Of a stretch of DNA of 64,000 nt, positions 8,382-17,353 are shown in pieces. The stretch comes from Candidatus Heimdallarchaeota archaeon (GTDB lineage Archaea > Asgardarchaeota > Heimdallarchaeia > Hodarchaeales > Hodarchaeaceae). How positions within the stretch are numbered: position 1 is the first letter of the stretch; the number at the start of each line of letters is the position of its first letter. The stretch covers positions 4,591,414-4,655,413 of the forward strand of contig CP070695.1 in NCBI GenBank assembly GCA_020353515.1. Direction: 5' to 3'. A program made the translations under genes and the position numbers. Below the pieces are notes generated by a model, which was not told the origin of the DNA, made no database searches, and saw nothing but the letters and a program-made list of their open reading frames with translations.

Positions 8382-9679
8382 ATCAGGATCCTAATAATTC
8401 AGAAGAATTAGACCTCCAACTTGCCCAACGGATCATTGAATTGACAAAAGTTGTAGAAGAAAACAAGGTGATGATTGAAAAACTCGCATCAAACTTGGAA
8501 CATGGGAATTCTACAATAGAAGAATGTGAAAAACAATTACAAGATTGGGATTTAAAACTTGGAACGAGTTTTGAGGAAATAAGAAACCAGATTAGTGCGT
8601 TGGATGAGAAATTAGAACAGCAAGACCAAAATGTGAAAAATGAAAATCAAAAATTCGTAACTCAAGTAACTGAATTAGAAGAAAAGCTCAACCACCAAAT
8701 TCAAAACATAGATACTAAATTCGATGAAGTCTCAAGTCAATTCACAGAAATCCAAGAAGTTCAAAACAAGCATGATGAAACAATTTCATCTCAACAAAAT
8801 ACTCTTGAGGAGCAAAAAACAGAAATTCAAGATCGTGTACGAGAAGAACAATTCAAGAATACCTTTGATGAAGCAGTAAAAGATCTTAATGAGAAAATAT
8901 CTTCTCTAAATCAAAATCAAGAATCCTTACAATCAGAAATAGAAAATTATATCGAAAAAACTCAGGAACAATTCGAAAGTCTAGCAAAAACAATAGAATT
9001 AGTAGCAGACGGATTATCACAGCTTGAAGACCAAAACAAGAATCATTCTTTAATTTTAGAAGAACAACGAAATAGTTTGCGTCAATTTAAACAGAAATTA
9101 AAAGATTTAATTAGTCTTTCAAAAGAGGATCAAAAAACTCATTTCGAAAATTTTTCACGGATTATTGAAAGCTACAATGAAAATATTCGAACAGAATTGA
9201 CCATTGCAGCACAATCGCTCAAAGAATCAGATACTCAGATCCTTGATGAAGTTTCAGCTAGTTTTATGCCGAAAAAAGTAGGAAAAGAACTTCAAAAGAC
9301 GATTGCTGATCTAGCAAGCGAACTAAAGATGGAAACTCAAAAAACACGCGATGATTTAGTGCAAGGTCTTCAGGAAAATGTCCAAGAATATGAAAAAACA
9401 ATGGAGGGACAAAATACAAGTATAAAAAATTATCAAAAACAATTGGAAGAATTTCAAGACGAAATTTTAGCCATTATTGATCGTAAAGTTAATGAGAAAT
9501 ATGAGGTAGTATTTTCTCTTCTATCAAAGGTAGCAGTTCAAGCTGAGGAGCTCGCTCTCCTTATAAAAACTTCAGAAATTCACATATCATCATTTTCTTC
9601 ACAGAAAGATCAAATTCTTTCGGTTAATGATGAAGAAAATCAAGAAGAAGAATTTTCTCCCTCCGAAAGCTCCTTATAA
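8378..9679 (+). CDS. Long coiled-coil protein
   Basis: A 433-aa protein that is helical almost throughout, with heptad-like spacing of hydrophobic residues from about residue 10 to 410 and very high E, Q, K, N and S content. There is no signal peptide, membrane segment or recognisable enzymatic domain. The C-terminus is acidic (EENQEEEFSPSESSL). The ATG overlaps the stop of the preceding gene in an ATGA. Long coiled coils usually tether or space other proteins; with two small-GTPase genes starting 105 bp and 661 bp downstream, a tethering role resembling GTPase-binding golgins is conceivable, but only by analogy of architecture. Confidence 0.7.
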   Translation: MNQDPNNSEELDLQLAQRIIELTKVVEENKVMIEKLASNLEHGNSTIEECEKQLQDWDLKLGTSFEEIRNQISALDEKLEQQDQNVKNENQKFVTQVTELEEKLNHQIQNIDTKFDEVSSQFTEIQEVQNKHDETISSQQNTLEEQKTEIQDRVREEQFKNTFDEAVKDLNEKISSLNQNQESLQSEIENYIEKTQEQFESLAKTIELVADGLSQLEDQNKNHSLILEEQRNSLRQFKQKLKDLISLSKEDQKTHFENFSRIIESYNENIRTELTIAAQSLKESDTQILDEVSASFMPKKVGKELQKTIADLASELKMETQKTRDDLVQGLQENVQEYEKTMEGQNTSIKNYQKQLEEFQDEILAIIDRKVNEKYEVVFSLLSKVAVQAEELALLIKTSEIHISSFSSQKDQILSVNDEENQEEEFSPSESSL

Positions 9680-9784
9680 GACGATAAAGAATGAAATAAA
9701 AAATAGAAGAATTTTGAGAGAAATAATAGAAAAAATCAAAATGTTCGACATTACTATCTTATAGATTACTGATGTGAATAAACC

Positions 9785-10312
9785 GTGACGATGGAAAGAC
9801 CGCTTAAAGTAGTAATTGCGGGAGAAAAACGGGTTGGAAAGTCAACCCTCGTCCATAGATTTATTCATAATCAATTTCCATTGAGAGGATTACGATCAAC
9901 TGTAGGATTTGACTTCACCATCAAAACGATAACTCTAGAAGATGGGGCAACTACAGTTATTCATCTGTTTGATTTTGGGGGTGAACCTGGTTATAAGAAG
10001 ATATTTCCTCAATATGCTTCTGACAGTGATGGACTCATTCTCGCTTTCGATCCGTCACGAGAGGAAACACTTGATGCCTTACATGATTGGATAAATGTTT
10101 ATGACCAACGAGTACGTAAGAAAGAAAGTGTAAACTTTCTAGTTTCAACAAAAGCTGATTTAGGGATTTCTACTTCTCCTCTCAAAATAAATGAATTCAG
10201 GAATAAATATCCCATTGCAGAATATTTCAAAACGAGTGCTCTCACAGGGGAAAACACACAAAGAGTATTCCAAAGGATGGCTGTCATTATTCAACAATCC
10301 CGAAAAAAATGA
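9785..10312 (+). CDS. Divergent Ras-superfamily small GTPase
   Basis: A 175-aa small GTPase. Motifs: GEKRVGKST (P-loop, residues about 13-21), STVGFDF with the switch-I threonine, DFGGE (switch II; Glu replaces the catalytic Gln), STKAD where the usual NKxD has Thr in place of Asn, and KTSAL as a G5-like element. The weakened G4 and missing switch-II Gln suggest slow hydrolysis or altered nucleotide affinity. There is no lipid-anchor cysteine. The start is GTG 9785 or ATG 9791, with no strong ribosome site for either. It is followed after 28 bp by another GTPase gene, so the pair is probably co-transcribed. Confidence 0.8.
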   Translation: MTMERPLKVVIAGEKRVGKSTLVHRFIHNQFPLRGLRSTVGFDFTIKTITLEDGATTVIHLFDFGGEPGYKKIFPQYASDSDGLILAFDPSREETLDALHDWINVYDQRVRKKESVNFLVSTKADLGISTSPLKINEFRNKYPIAEYFKTSALTGENTQRVFQRMAVIIQQSRKK

Positions 10313-10340
10313 TCATTTTACCTAAGAGGCTGCTATCATA

Positions 10341-10895
10341 ATGAAAACTAAATTCTTTGCCGACACAAGCATATTAACAGTTAAAGTAGTGGTAGCGGGT
10401 CCAGGAGGAGTGGGTAAAACCACATTACTAAAGCGATATGAGACAAATAACTTTATACCAGCGGTTAGTACTGTAGGCATCAATTTTTTGGTCATGGATC
10501 AGGAAGTCGGAGAAACTGTTTTACGAATTGCATATTGGGATTACGCAGGGGAAGATCGCTTTCGATCCCTCTTTCCTGGTTATTGTCAAGGTTCATCTGG
10601 CGCATTGGTTGCTTTTGATACATCCAGAATTCAAACCCTGTCAGAATTGCCTGAATGGTTAAGAATGATACGAGAACACAATGATCCAGATATTCCTATT
10701 GTTCTAATTGGAAATAAATTAGATACTACGAACGATAAAACTAGAGAATTGATTGTGAAGTCTGCAGGGAACTTTGTCAAAGAATATAATCTTTCTGGTT
10801 ATTATTTATGCTCTGCAAAGACTGGAGAGGGGATGGAATCACCATTTGCCCATTTAGGTATTCTTATAATTGAAAGTAAAAAACGTCAAAGGTAA
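10341..10895 (+). CDS. Rab-like small GTPase
   Basis: A 184-aa small GTPase with motifs GPGGVGKTT (residues about 20-28), STVGINF, DYAGE (switch II; Glu instead of Gln), GNKLD and CSAKTGEG. An N-terminal extension of about 12 residues precedes the first beta strand. There is no C-terminal cysteine; the end is basic (ESKKRQR). It is the second gene of a GTPase pair and shares the DxGGE/DxAGE switch-II variant with its upstream neighbour, though the two are otherwise quite different, so this is an old duplication or independent recruitment. The MFS transporter gene converges 66 bp downstream. Confidence 0.87.
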   Translation: MKTKFFADTSILTVKVVVAGPGGVGKTTLLKRYETNNFIPAVSTVGINFLVMDQEVGETVLRIAYWDYAGEDRFRSLFPGYCQGSSGALVAFDTSRIQTLSELPEWLRMIREHNDPDIPIVLIGNKLDTTNDKTRELIVKSAGNFVKEYNLSGYYLCSAKTGEGMESPFAHLGILIIESKKRQR

Positions 10896-10961
10896 ATAAA
10901 AAGTAAAACAGGGAGGTTTGAAGATCTTTGCTCCCTTCAACCAACAAAGATATCACTTGGG

Positions 10962-12455
10962 TTAAATAATAGCTTCTAGGATTCCATTCAGCTTCTCTTC
11001 AACAAATCCTCTAGCGGAAAGATATCGTTTGTAAAATTTCCTGTACTCATCACGCACCATTTTTTCGTATGAAATGAAGAATAAGAGAATTGTCGCGATT
11101 AACGAGGCAATACCCGCTAGTAAAAACATAATGGCTGTGAACGAATACTGCCAATCAATCAAAAATGTGAGTAAAAAACCACCTAAGATAGCAACAAACG
11201 GTTGAGTCCATAACGAGCCAAATTTATTGATGCCCATAAATTGAGCTTCTTTTCCTTCAGGTACCAGATCCGCAGGTAAAGAAGCACGGACAGCTTCAAT
11301 AAAAACCGCCCCAAAGCCTCCAATGGCAGCAATTATTATAAAAATATGATAATAATTCCCAATTTCTATACCAGCCAGTAAGAAACAAAACCCTGAGTAT
11401 ATTAGGGATCCAACAATAGCTGTTTTAACCTTACCAAATTTTTGGATGAAGAGCCCGGCGGGAATCGCCATAGCAGCTGAAACCAACCCTGTTACTAACA
11501 GGGCGAAAGGAGTTTGATCCTTAGGAAGCCCTGCCGCAACAAGATGGATAATCAGGTATAATGCAACTGCTTCACTAGCAAACCCCCAGAATGATTGAAC
11601 GAAGAACATTTTTCCAAAATCTGAACCCGAAAAATTAAGAAGGTACCGAGGTGTTTGTAAGATATCAGTAATGGGGGAATCAATAGGTGGATATGGAGGA
11701 TTTGCTTTTTCAACTAAAATGAAAACGAGAAATCCACAAACAATGATTATCAAAGCAGGAAATAGAAATAGACCAAATTCTGCTAAAAATGACAGTTGAA
11801 AAACATCAGCCAAATCCAAGAGAGCTGAAGTAAACACATCAAAAAATACTAATCCCATTAAGCTACCCAGTATTGTAAATCCAGCTAAAACCAATCCAAC
11901 CCATCCTCGTTGTTCTTTAGTAAATAACTCTGAAAGCAATGCTCCATGAGGAGATGAAGCTAATCCAAGACCTACATAGATCAGAAAAAAGCACAGTGGA
12001 AATAAGATTATCATCAGATCTTCATTTGCTGTTCCTGCAAAAATCGGGGTCAGAAGCAGCATTATACCTGCAAGTAAACTCCCACCTAATATATAAGGTG
12101 CCCGAGCTCCATACCTTGAACGGTAATCATCGGAAAAAGCACCACCTATAATTACAGTTGCTAGAAAACCAACTGACCCTGCAGCAATCGAATAACTAAA
12201 AATAGTTTCAGCAAGTTCTGGTGATAATTCAAGGAATTCCTGGAGATAACTGAGATTAAAATATGCTATAATGAATGCTACAATTACTGCATTCGCTGTC
12301 CCAAAAATACCTAAAGCGACAATATTTCTAACTTTCTGTGATAAGAATCGCGTTCTTAATTCTTGCGTTGTTAAGAACTTGAATCTTTTTTTACTTTCTT
12401 CAGGAACGTTATTTGATTTTTCAACATCCATTTCTGACACTTCAGCTACTACCAA
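10962..12455 (-). CDS. Major facilitator superfamily transporter
   Basis: A 497-aa protein with about 12 hydrophobic segments and a cytoplasmic N-terminus of about 45 charged residues. The loop after the second helix reads GGAFSDDYRSRYGARAPYI, the usual A-motif region between helices 2 and 3 (consensus GxLaDrxGrr), and the second half repeats it as FIQKFGKVKTA. Loop style (SRYGARAPYILGG) resembles the sugar-cation symporter side of the superfamily. The C-terminal tail of about 45 residues is basic and amphipathic. It stands alone and diverges from smc across a 427-bp spacer. The substrate cannot be assigned. Confidence 0.8.
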   Translation of the reverse strand: MVVAEVSEMDVEKSNNVPEESKKRFKFLTTQELRTRFLSQKVRNIVALGIFGTANAVIVAFIIAYFNLSYLQEFLELSPELAETIFSYSIAAGSVGFLATVIIGGAFSDDYRSRYGARAPYILGGSLLAGIMLLLTPIFAGTANEDLMIILFPLCFFLIYVGLGLASSPHGALLSELFTKEQRGWVGLVLAGFTILGSLMGLVFFDVFTSALLDLADVFQLSFLAEFGLFLFPALIIIVCGFLVFILVEKANPPYPPIDSPITDILQTPRYLLNFSGSDFGKMFFVQSFWGFASEAVALYLIIHLVAAGLPKDQTPFALLVTGLVSAAMAIPAGLFIQKFGKVKTAIVGSLIYSGFCFLLAGIEIGNYYHIFIIIAAIGGFGAVFIEAVRASLPADLVPEGKEAQFMGINKFGSLWTQPFVAILGGFLLTFLIDWQYSFTAIMFLLAGIASLIATILLFFISYEKMVRDEYRKFYKRYLSARGFVEEKLNGILEAII

Positions 12456-12882
12456 TTATTTTTCAGTAGAAATTTTTATTTTTTAAAATTCCTTTCAAAT
12501 CTGTTCATAATTCTACTTGTCGAACAAGTTAGGAGAAAATCTCATTTCGCAGAATTGGGAGGTATCAGAGGAAGATATCTTTTATAATATTCAATGATCT
12601 GAAAGTCTACATTCATTTCAAAAAAATACCCTCAAACGAAATTATAGGATAGGTTAATATTTCCACAGAAACAGAATTCTACTAATTCTTGATCTCATAC
12701 TATCCTTGTTTGAATACATTTATAATGGCAGATGTTAGGCTAGTTCCAGAAACTTATGAAAATTTAAAAGGAATGGCTTTAATCGCTAACCTATAATAGT
12801 ATTCATGGTAAGCATTTTTTCAAATTTTTGTTTTAAAGTTTTTTTTCAGTAAATATTGAAATTTAACAATGAGGTAGAACCA
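12456..12882. other. 427-bp divergent spacer between MFS gene and smc
   Basis: AT-rich spacer without a convincing gene. It contains several TATA-like elements (TTTATAATATTC near 12590, CATTTATAATGG near 12718, CCTATAATAGT near 12790), which could serve smc. A 23-codon frame at 12727-12798 (MADVRLVPETYENLKGMALI...) starts immediately after the second TATA-like element; it lacks a ribosome site and is too short to call, but it reads like the start of a real protein and may be a remnant. Confidence 0.4.
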
Positions 12883-15800
12883 ATGGTACATATAAAGGAG
12901 ATAAGAATGACTGGGTGGAAGTCATATGGGCCTGGTACCGTTAGGATGCCTCTAGCAACAGGATTTACAGTAATAGTTGGACCAAACGGCAGTGGGAAAT
13001 CTAATAGCATAGATGGAGTCAACTTCTGTTTAGGAGCCTTGTCAAAAAAATCAATGAGAGCCGAAAAAATGATTGGCCTCATTTATAATGGAATCGGAGG
13101 AAAAAAACCAGCAGAAAGGGCTACAGTCGAAATTATATTTGACAATAGTGATTATGCTATTCCTCTTAAAGAAAAAGAAGTGATTGTTAGTCGAGAATTA
13201 AAACGAAATGGCTCTGGAACTTATAGATTGAATGGAAAGCGGACTACACGAACAGATATCTTGGATAAACTTCGGATCGCTGGAATAGATGTCATTAATT
13301 CCTACAATATTATCGCTCAGGGTCAAGTGGGCGAAATTGTCGGAATGAATCCCATACAACGACGTCAATTAATGGAAAACCTAGCTGGTGTTGGTCAATT
13401 TGATGAAAAAAAGAGGACAGCACTTATTGAGCTAGATGAAGCTCAGCGAAGAATGGATGAACTCCAATTATTAGTAAATGAAGTTGCCAAACGTGTTGAA
13501 GTTTTACGTAAGGAAAAAGAAGATGCAGAACGCTGGACTCAACTTGATCAAGAGATTCTACAGCTTAAAGCACTTTTAATTTCATATGCATTTCATAATA
13601 ATCAACAAAATGCTTCTCAATTCGATGAGGAAATAACAAACTTTCGTACAGATCAAGAAACCAAAATTAACGAACGTGAGCAAGCTAATGAAAGAATTGA
13701 AGAAGTTACTGAAAAAATTAGGTTTTTAGAAGATCAATCAATCCGATTAGAGACTTCTCTCTCAGAAATTCGAACATCAGCAGAAGAAAAGAATATAGAG
13801 AAAGCGAAAATCGAGGAAAAAACGGAATATAACAAGAAAACAATTAAATCTAATGAAAAGCGTATTAAACAACTCCAAGAGCGTTTAGATCAAATTGCCA
13901 AAAAAACCGAAGAAGATTTCAAAAATAAAGAGGAGTTAGAAGAATCAAAAAAGGAACTTCAGACAAAGATCGAGGAAACGCAAAATCAACGAGCAGCAAT
14001 TGAAAGTGAATTAGAGCAAAAAAGTCAGCAATATGATGAAATAAAAAATGAATATGATGATGCTGAGCGTAGACATCGAGTAGAAAGTGACCGATTGACA
14101 AAAACTCAGGTTTCTTTTGAAGTTTCGCAAAATATGGTAACTGCATTCCAAAATAATGTTAATGAGTTTGAAAAACGTCAAAAGGACCTAGAGGATCAAA
14201 TTTTAGCATCACAATCAAGATCTCAAGAACTTTCTCAAAGTCTAATAGAAGATCAAAAACAGCTCGATGAAGCCAAATCTAAGGTGGGAGACGTCGATCA
14301 GAAGAAAATGAATTTAGACACAAAGATAAACTCATTAGAGAGTGAGAGTCGGGAGCTTAATGATAAATATTTAGTCCTCAAGGCACGGATAGACACAATA
14401 TCGTCATTTTTAAAATCAGAAGAAGGAAAAGAGAACCCAGCAGTTTCTTTTATTAGTACCAGAGCAAATAATGGGGAAATTCAGGGTGTATTGGGAGAAT
14501 TTCAGAACTTATCAAGTGATGGGGAAAGTTTACCTACAGAAGTAGGTCATCTCTCCGATGCAATAATAACAGAATCAATTGATTCAGCTATTGGATGTAT
14601 CCAACTTTTAAAGGACAATGCGGTTGGTGCAGCTAATTTTATACCTTTGGAAAAGTATAAACTAAAATCTACTGAAAAATTCTCAAATATTGTAAAAAAG
14701 ATACGTGAACAGAACGAAGTAGTATCTAATCTCAAAGAAGCAGCAAAAACCTGGCGTAAAAGAGAACAGACAATCTCAACTGTTGATGGGGATGTATTTT
14801 ATTCTAATGGAATTATATATGGTGGATTTCACCTTGCTGCAGCACAAGAAACAGTTGATGAGCTTCGTACTGAAATGGATAACACACGTGAGCAACGGGA
14901 TAGTTTAAGAAATCAATTAAAAGAGGAACAAGAGAATAAAAAGAAGTTAATTGACCTTGAAAAAGTAATTACTCAATCTATTCAAAAATTGGAAAAACAG
15001 ATCCAGAATGCTACAATCCAACAAACTCAGCAAGAAAACGAGGTTAACCTCTACCAAGATAATATGGAGAAAAACAGACTGGAATTGGAACCCCTTCAAC
15101 AACAACTTCAAGATCGTTTGAAATCTAGAGACGAACAGCAAAAAGAAATGGAGTTCTATGAAGAAAGTCTTGAAAAAATCGCTAATGAGATCAGTGAAAT
15201 TGAACAAAGACTCGAAGCTGCTGATACACGACCTCTCCTGGAAAAAATGAATCAGGTTGAACAACAGCTTGGAAAGTTACAAGGGAAATTCACAGGTGTC
15301 GAATCACGGATTGAAAGTTTGGTTACAAGTAAAGAAGAAAAAGAGCAAAGATCAAAAGAAACTAGTGAGGAAATTAATGCAGTACAAGTCGAAAATGCAA
15401 ATTTAACAGGTGAATTACAAGCTTTAGAAGAACAACACACCCAATTAGGTGATCAGCTCTCAAAGATATTAGAAAATGAGGAAGAAGTATCAAGGGAGAT
15501 GAAAGATGTGAAATCAGACCTTGGTACTCAAAAGAAATATCAGGGGCAACTTATCAAAGATAAAGAAGAATTAAACGAAAATATTGCAAAATTTGAAGAA
15601 AAAATTACTGAAATTAAACTACAGCGTGAACGTTTAACTGTAGAACTGGAAAATCTACAGAATGAAGCGTCAGATCTCAACATTGAGATCATTCCTGCAG
15701 ATGCAGAAGAATTACAGAAAGTAAATAAAAGTAAGATTACGAAGGATATCGAGCAAAAGACTACTGAGAGGACGCGATTAGAACCCGTCAATATGAGAGC

Positions 15801-16464
15801 ATTGAAAGAATTTCAAGAAGAAAACGCCCGATACATTGAATTATTGGATCGGAGGGACATTCTTATAGAAGAACGTCAGGTGATTCTTGATTTTATTGAA
15901 GAGATAGAGACGGAGAAGTATAGCGTCTTTATGAAAGTCTTCCGATCTGTAAATAAACACTTTGGTTCAATCTTTCACGAATTATCAGGAGGAGATGCTA
16001 GATTAATCCTAGAAAAAGATCCAAAAAAGGGTGAGGATATTTTCGAGGGAGGTATGTTCATTGAGGCTCATCCTGCTGGAAAAAAGGTCGCTTCTCTTGA
16101 ATCCATGTCTGGTGGTGAGAAAGCATTGACTGCACTAGCATTTATCTTTGCAGTCCAAACTGTTGATGCTCAGCCATTTTATATCTTAGATGAAATCGAC
16201 GCTGCTTTAGATCCCATGAACGTTCGGAGAGTGGCAAAATTACTTTATCGAATGAGTAGAAGTGTGGGCCAAGAAGATGATGGAAAAACAGGAAGAGAAC
16301 GGAAATCTTCACCAGGTGCCCAATTCTTAGTTATCAGTCATCGTGACATCTTAATGGCATGGGCTGACAGATTATACGGTTGTACCAATGTTAAAGGATT
16401 AAGTTCCGTCTTCTCAATCCAGATGAGTGAAGAAAAACAGTTAGAACGGGCTGAAGCTTTCTAA
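12883..16464 (+). CDS. smc: Chromosome segregation ATPase SMC
   Basis: Structural-maintenance-of-chromosomes ATPase, the core of prokaryotic condensin, which compacts and organises DNA by loop extrusion. Seen: N-terminal head with GPNGSGKS (residues 33-40, Walker A), the Q-loop region near NIIAQGQVGEI, two long coiled-coil arms, a hinge at about residues 510-660 with a Gly-containing interface (YSNGIIYGG near its end), and C-terminal head with signature MSGGEKALTALAF, Walker B FYILDEIDAALDP and the switch His in VISHRDI. Length 1193 aa is typical. A TTG at 12856 is in frame, but GAGGT at 12871-12875 precedes ATG 12883. scpA follows after 21 bp, so the two form an operon; scpB-like genes lie 3.6 kb further on. 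Confidence 0.97.
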   Translation: MVHIKEIRMTGWKSYGPGTVRMPLATGFTVIVGPNGSGKSNSIDGVNFCLGALSKKSMRAEKMIGLIYNGIGGKKPAERATVEIIFDNSDYAIPLKEKEVIVSRELKRNGSGTYRLNGKRTTRTDILDKLRIAGIDVINSYNIIAQGQVGEIVGMNPIQRRQLMENLAGVGQFDEKKRTALIELDEAQRRMDELQLLVNEVAKRVEVLRKEKEDAERWTQLDQEILQLKALLISYAFHNNQQNASQFDEEITNFRTDQETKINEREQANERIEEVTEKIRFLEDQSIRLETSLSEIRTSAEEKNIEKAKIEEKTEYNKKTIKSNEKRIKQLQERLDQIAKKTEEDFKNKEELEESKKELQTKIEETQNQRAAIESELEQKSQQYDEIKNEYDDAERRHRVESDRLTKTQVSFEVSQNMVTAFQNNVNEFEKRQKDLEDQILASQSRSQELSQSLIEDQKQLDEAKSKVGDVDQKKMNLDTKINSLESESRELNDKYLVLKARIDTISSFLKSEEGKENPAVSFISTRANNGEIQGVLGEFQNLSSDGESLPTEVGHLSDAIITESIDSAIGCIQLLKDNAVGAANFIPLEKYKLKSTEKFSNIVKKIREQNEVVSNLKEAAKTWRKREQTISTVDGDVFYSNGIIYGGFHLAAAQETVDELRTEMDNTREQRDSLRNQLKEEQENKKKLIDLEKVITQSIQKLEKQIQNATIQQTQQENEVNLYQDNMEKNRLELEPLQQQLQDRLKSRDEQQKEMEFYEESLEKIANEISEIEQRLEAADTRPLLEKMNQVEQQLGKLQGKFTGVESRIESLVTSKEEKEQRSKETSEEINAVQVENANLTGELQALEEQHTQLGDQLSKILENEEEVSREMKDVKSDLGTQKKYQGQLIKDKEELNENIAKFEEKITEIKLQRERLTVELENLQNEASDLNIEIIPADAEELQKVNKSKITKDIEQKTTERTRLEPVNMRALKEFQEENARYIELLDRRDILIEERQVILDFIEEIETEKYSVFMKVFRSVNKHFGSIFHELSGGDARLILEKDPKKGEDIFEGGMFIEAHPAGKKVASLESMSGGEKALTALAFIFAVQTVDAQPFYILDEIDAALDPMNVRRVAKLLYRMSRSVGQEDDGKTGRERKSSPGAQFLVISHRDILMAWADRLYGCTNVKGLSSVFSIQMSEEKQLERAEAF

Positions 16465-16485
16465 GATTAAATCTGAGGTTCTAAA

Positions 16486-17331
16486 TTGACTGAAGTAGTG
16501 GAAACAGAAGAGGAAGACGACGAAGACGATTATATTCGATTGTTCAGTCATAGTGGCCAATTCTTCCTCGAAGAGCCGTACATCTACCTCATCAATCCAG
16601 ATCTGTTTCCAGAACGGGTATCATTCATTCGTGATTTTAAAATGAAAGAGATACTTCCAGATTTTCATCAAAAATTACAGAAACAAGGATTAGATTTCCG
16701 AATTCTTGGTCAAGCAATATATTCAGCTTCACGTATTCACAAGAAGAAAGTTAGTGTCGCAATTCAATATGAAAAAAAGCAAGAAGAAAAACTAGCTATC
16801 CGCGCTAAAAGACGAGAATTTCAATTTAAGATTCCACTTCTTTTTTATGTAACTAGAGACCTCCTTGCTTTGGCAGAGTCAGCTGATCCTGAATCTTTTT
16901 ATGCTGAGCTCTTACTAGGCCTTCAAGAGGAAGATGAAAAGAAAAAATTAGAAAAGATTAAAGCAGAAAGGAAATTGATGAAGGGGGATGTGAAACGACG
17001 AAGACGAAAGTTAGAATTGGCAGACTTCGAAAGTTTTGACTATGAACTCGATTTAGACAGGGTTGCCATTGAAGATATTGTGAAAAATACATTTGAAATC
17101 ATTAAGAAAATTGCTTTCGAAGATAAGAATAAAGAAGCAGAATTTACGAAAGTTGTTAGAGAAATGGAGAGAGAAAGTAAAACTGATGAACAGAGACGTC
17201 TTATTAGAGCACGAGTGTTAATCTCTTGTCTTTACCTCTTCCGTGATGAGCTTATCACTGCAGAACAAGAGCTAAATCCTCCTTATGAAATTTATATTCA
17301 AGTAACTGCTAGAGGGAAAAGAAAAAAATAA
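16486..17331 (+). CDS. scpA: Condensin kleisin subunit ScpA
   Basis: Kleisin that bridges the SMC heads and recruits ScpB. The 281-aa protein has the expected layout: an N-terminal helical region contacting the SMC neck, a charged middle (EEDEKKKLEKIKAERKLMKG), and a C-terminal winged helix that would contact the other head (DEQRRLIRARVLISCLYLFR). The acidic N-terminus (ETEEEDDEDDY) is unusual. Start is TTG 16486 with GAGGT seven bases upstream; no ATG fits. It follows smc by 21 bp. The identification rests on position as much as on sequence, because archaeal ScpA proteins are poorly conserved. Confidence 0.83.
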   Translation: MTEVVETEEEDDEDDYIRLFSHSGQFFLEEPYIYLINPDLFPERVSFIRDFKMKEILPDFHQKLQKQGLDFRILGQAIYSASRIHKKKVSVAIQYEKKQEEKLAIRAKRREFQFKIPLLFYVTRDLLALAESADPESFYAELLLGLQEEDEKKKLEKIKAERKLMKGDVKRRRRKLELADFESFDYELDLDRVAIEDIVKNTFEIIKKIAFEDKNKEAEFTKVVREMERESKTDEQRRLIRARVLISCLYLFRDELITAEQELNPPYEIYIQVTARGKRKK

Positions 17332-17353
17332 GAAAAGAGGAAAAGGGACGAAA

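Noticed and set aside
12727..12798. 23-codon frame starting MADVRLVPETYENLKGM after a TATA-like element
   Set aside because: Too short, no ribosome site, stop after 23 codons; kept only as a possible remnant within the spacer entry.
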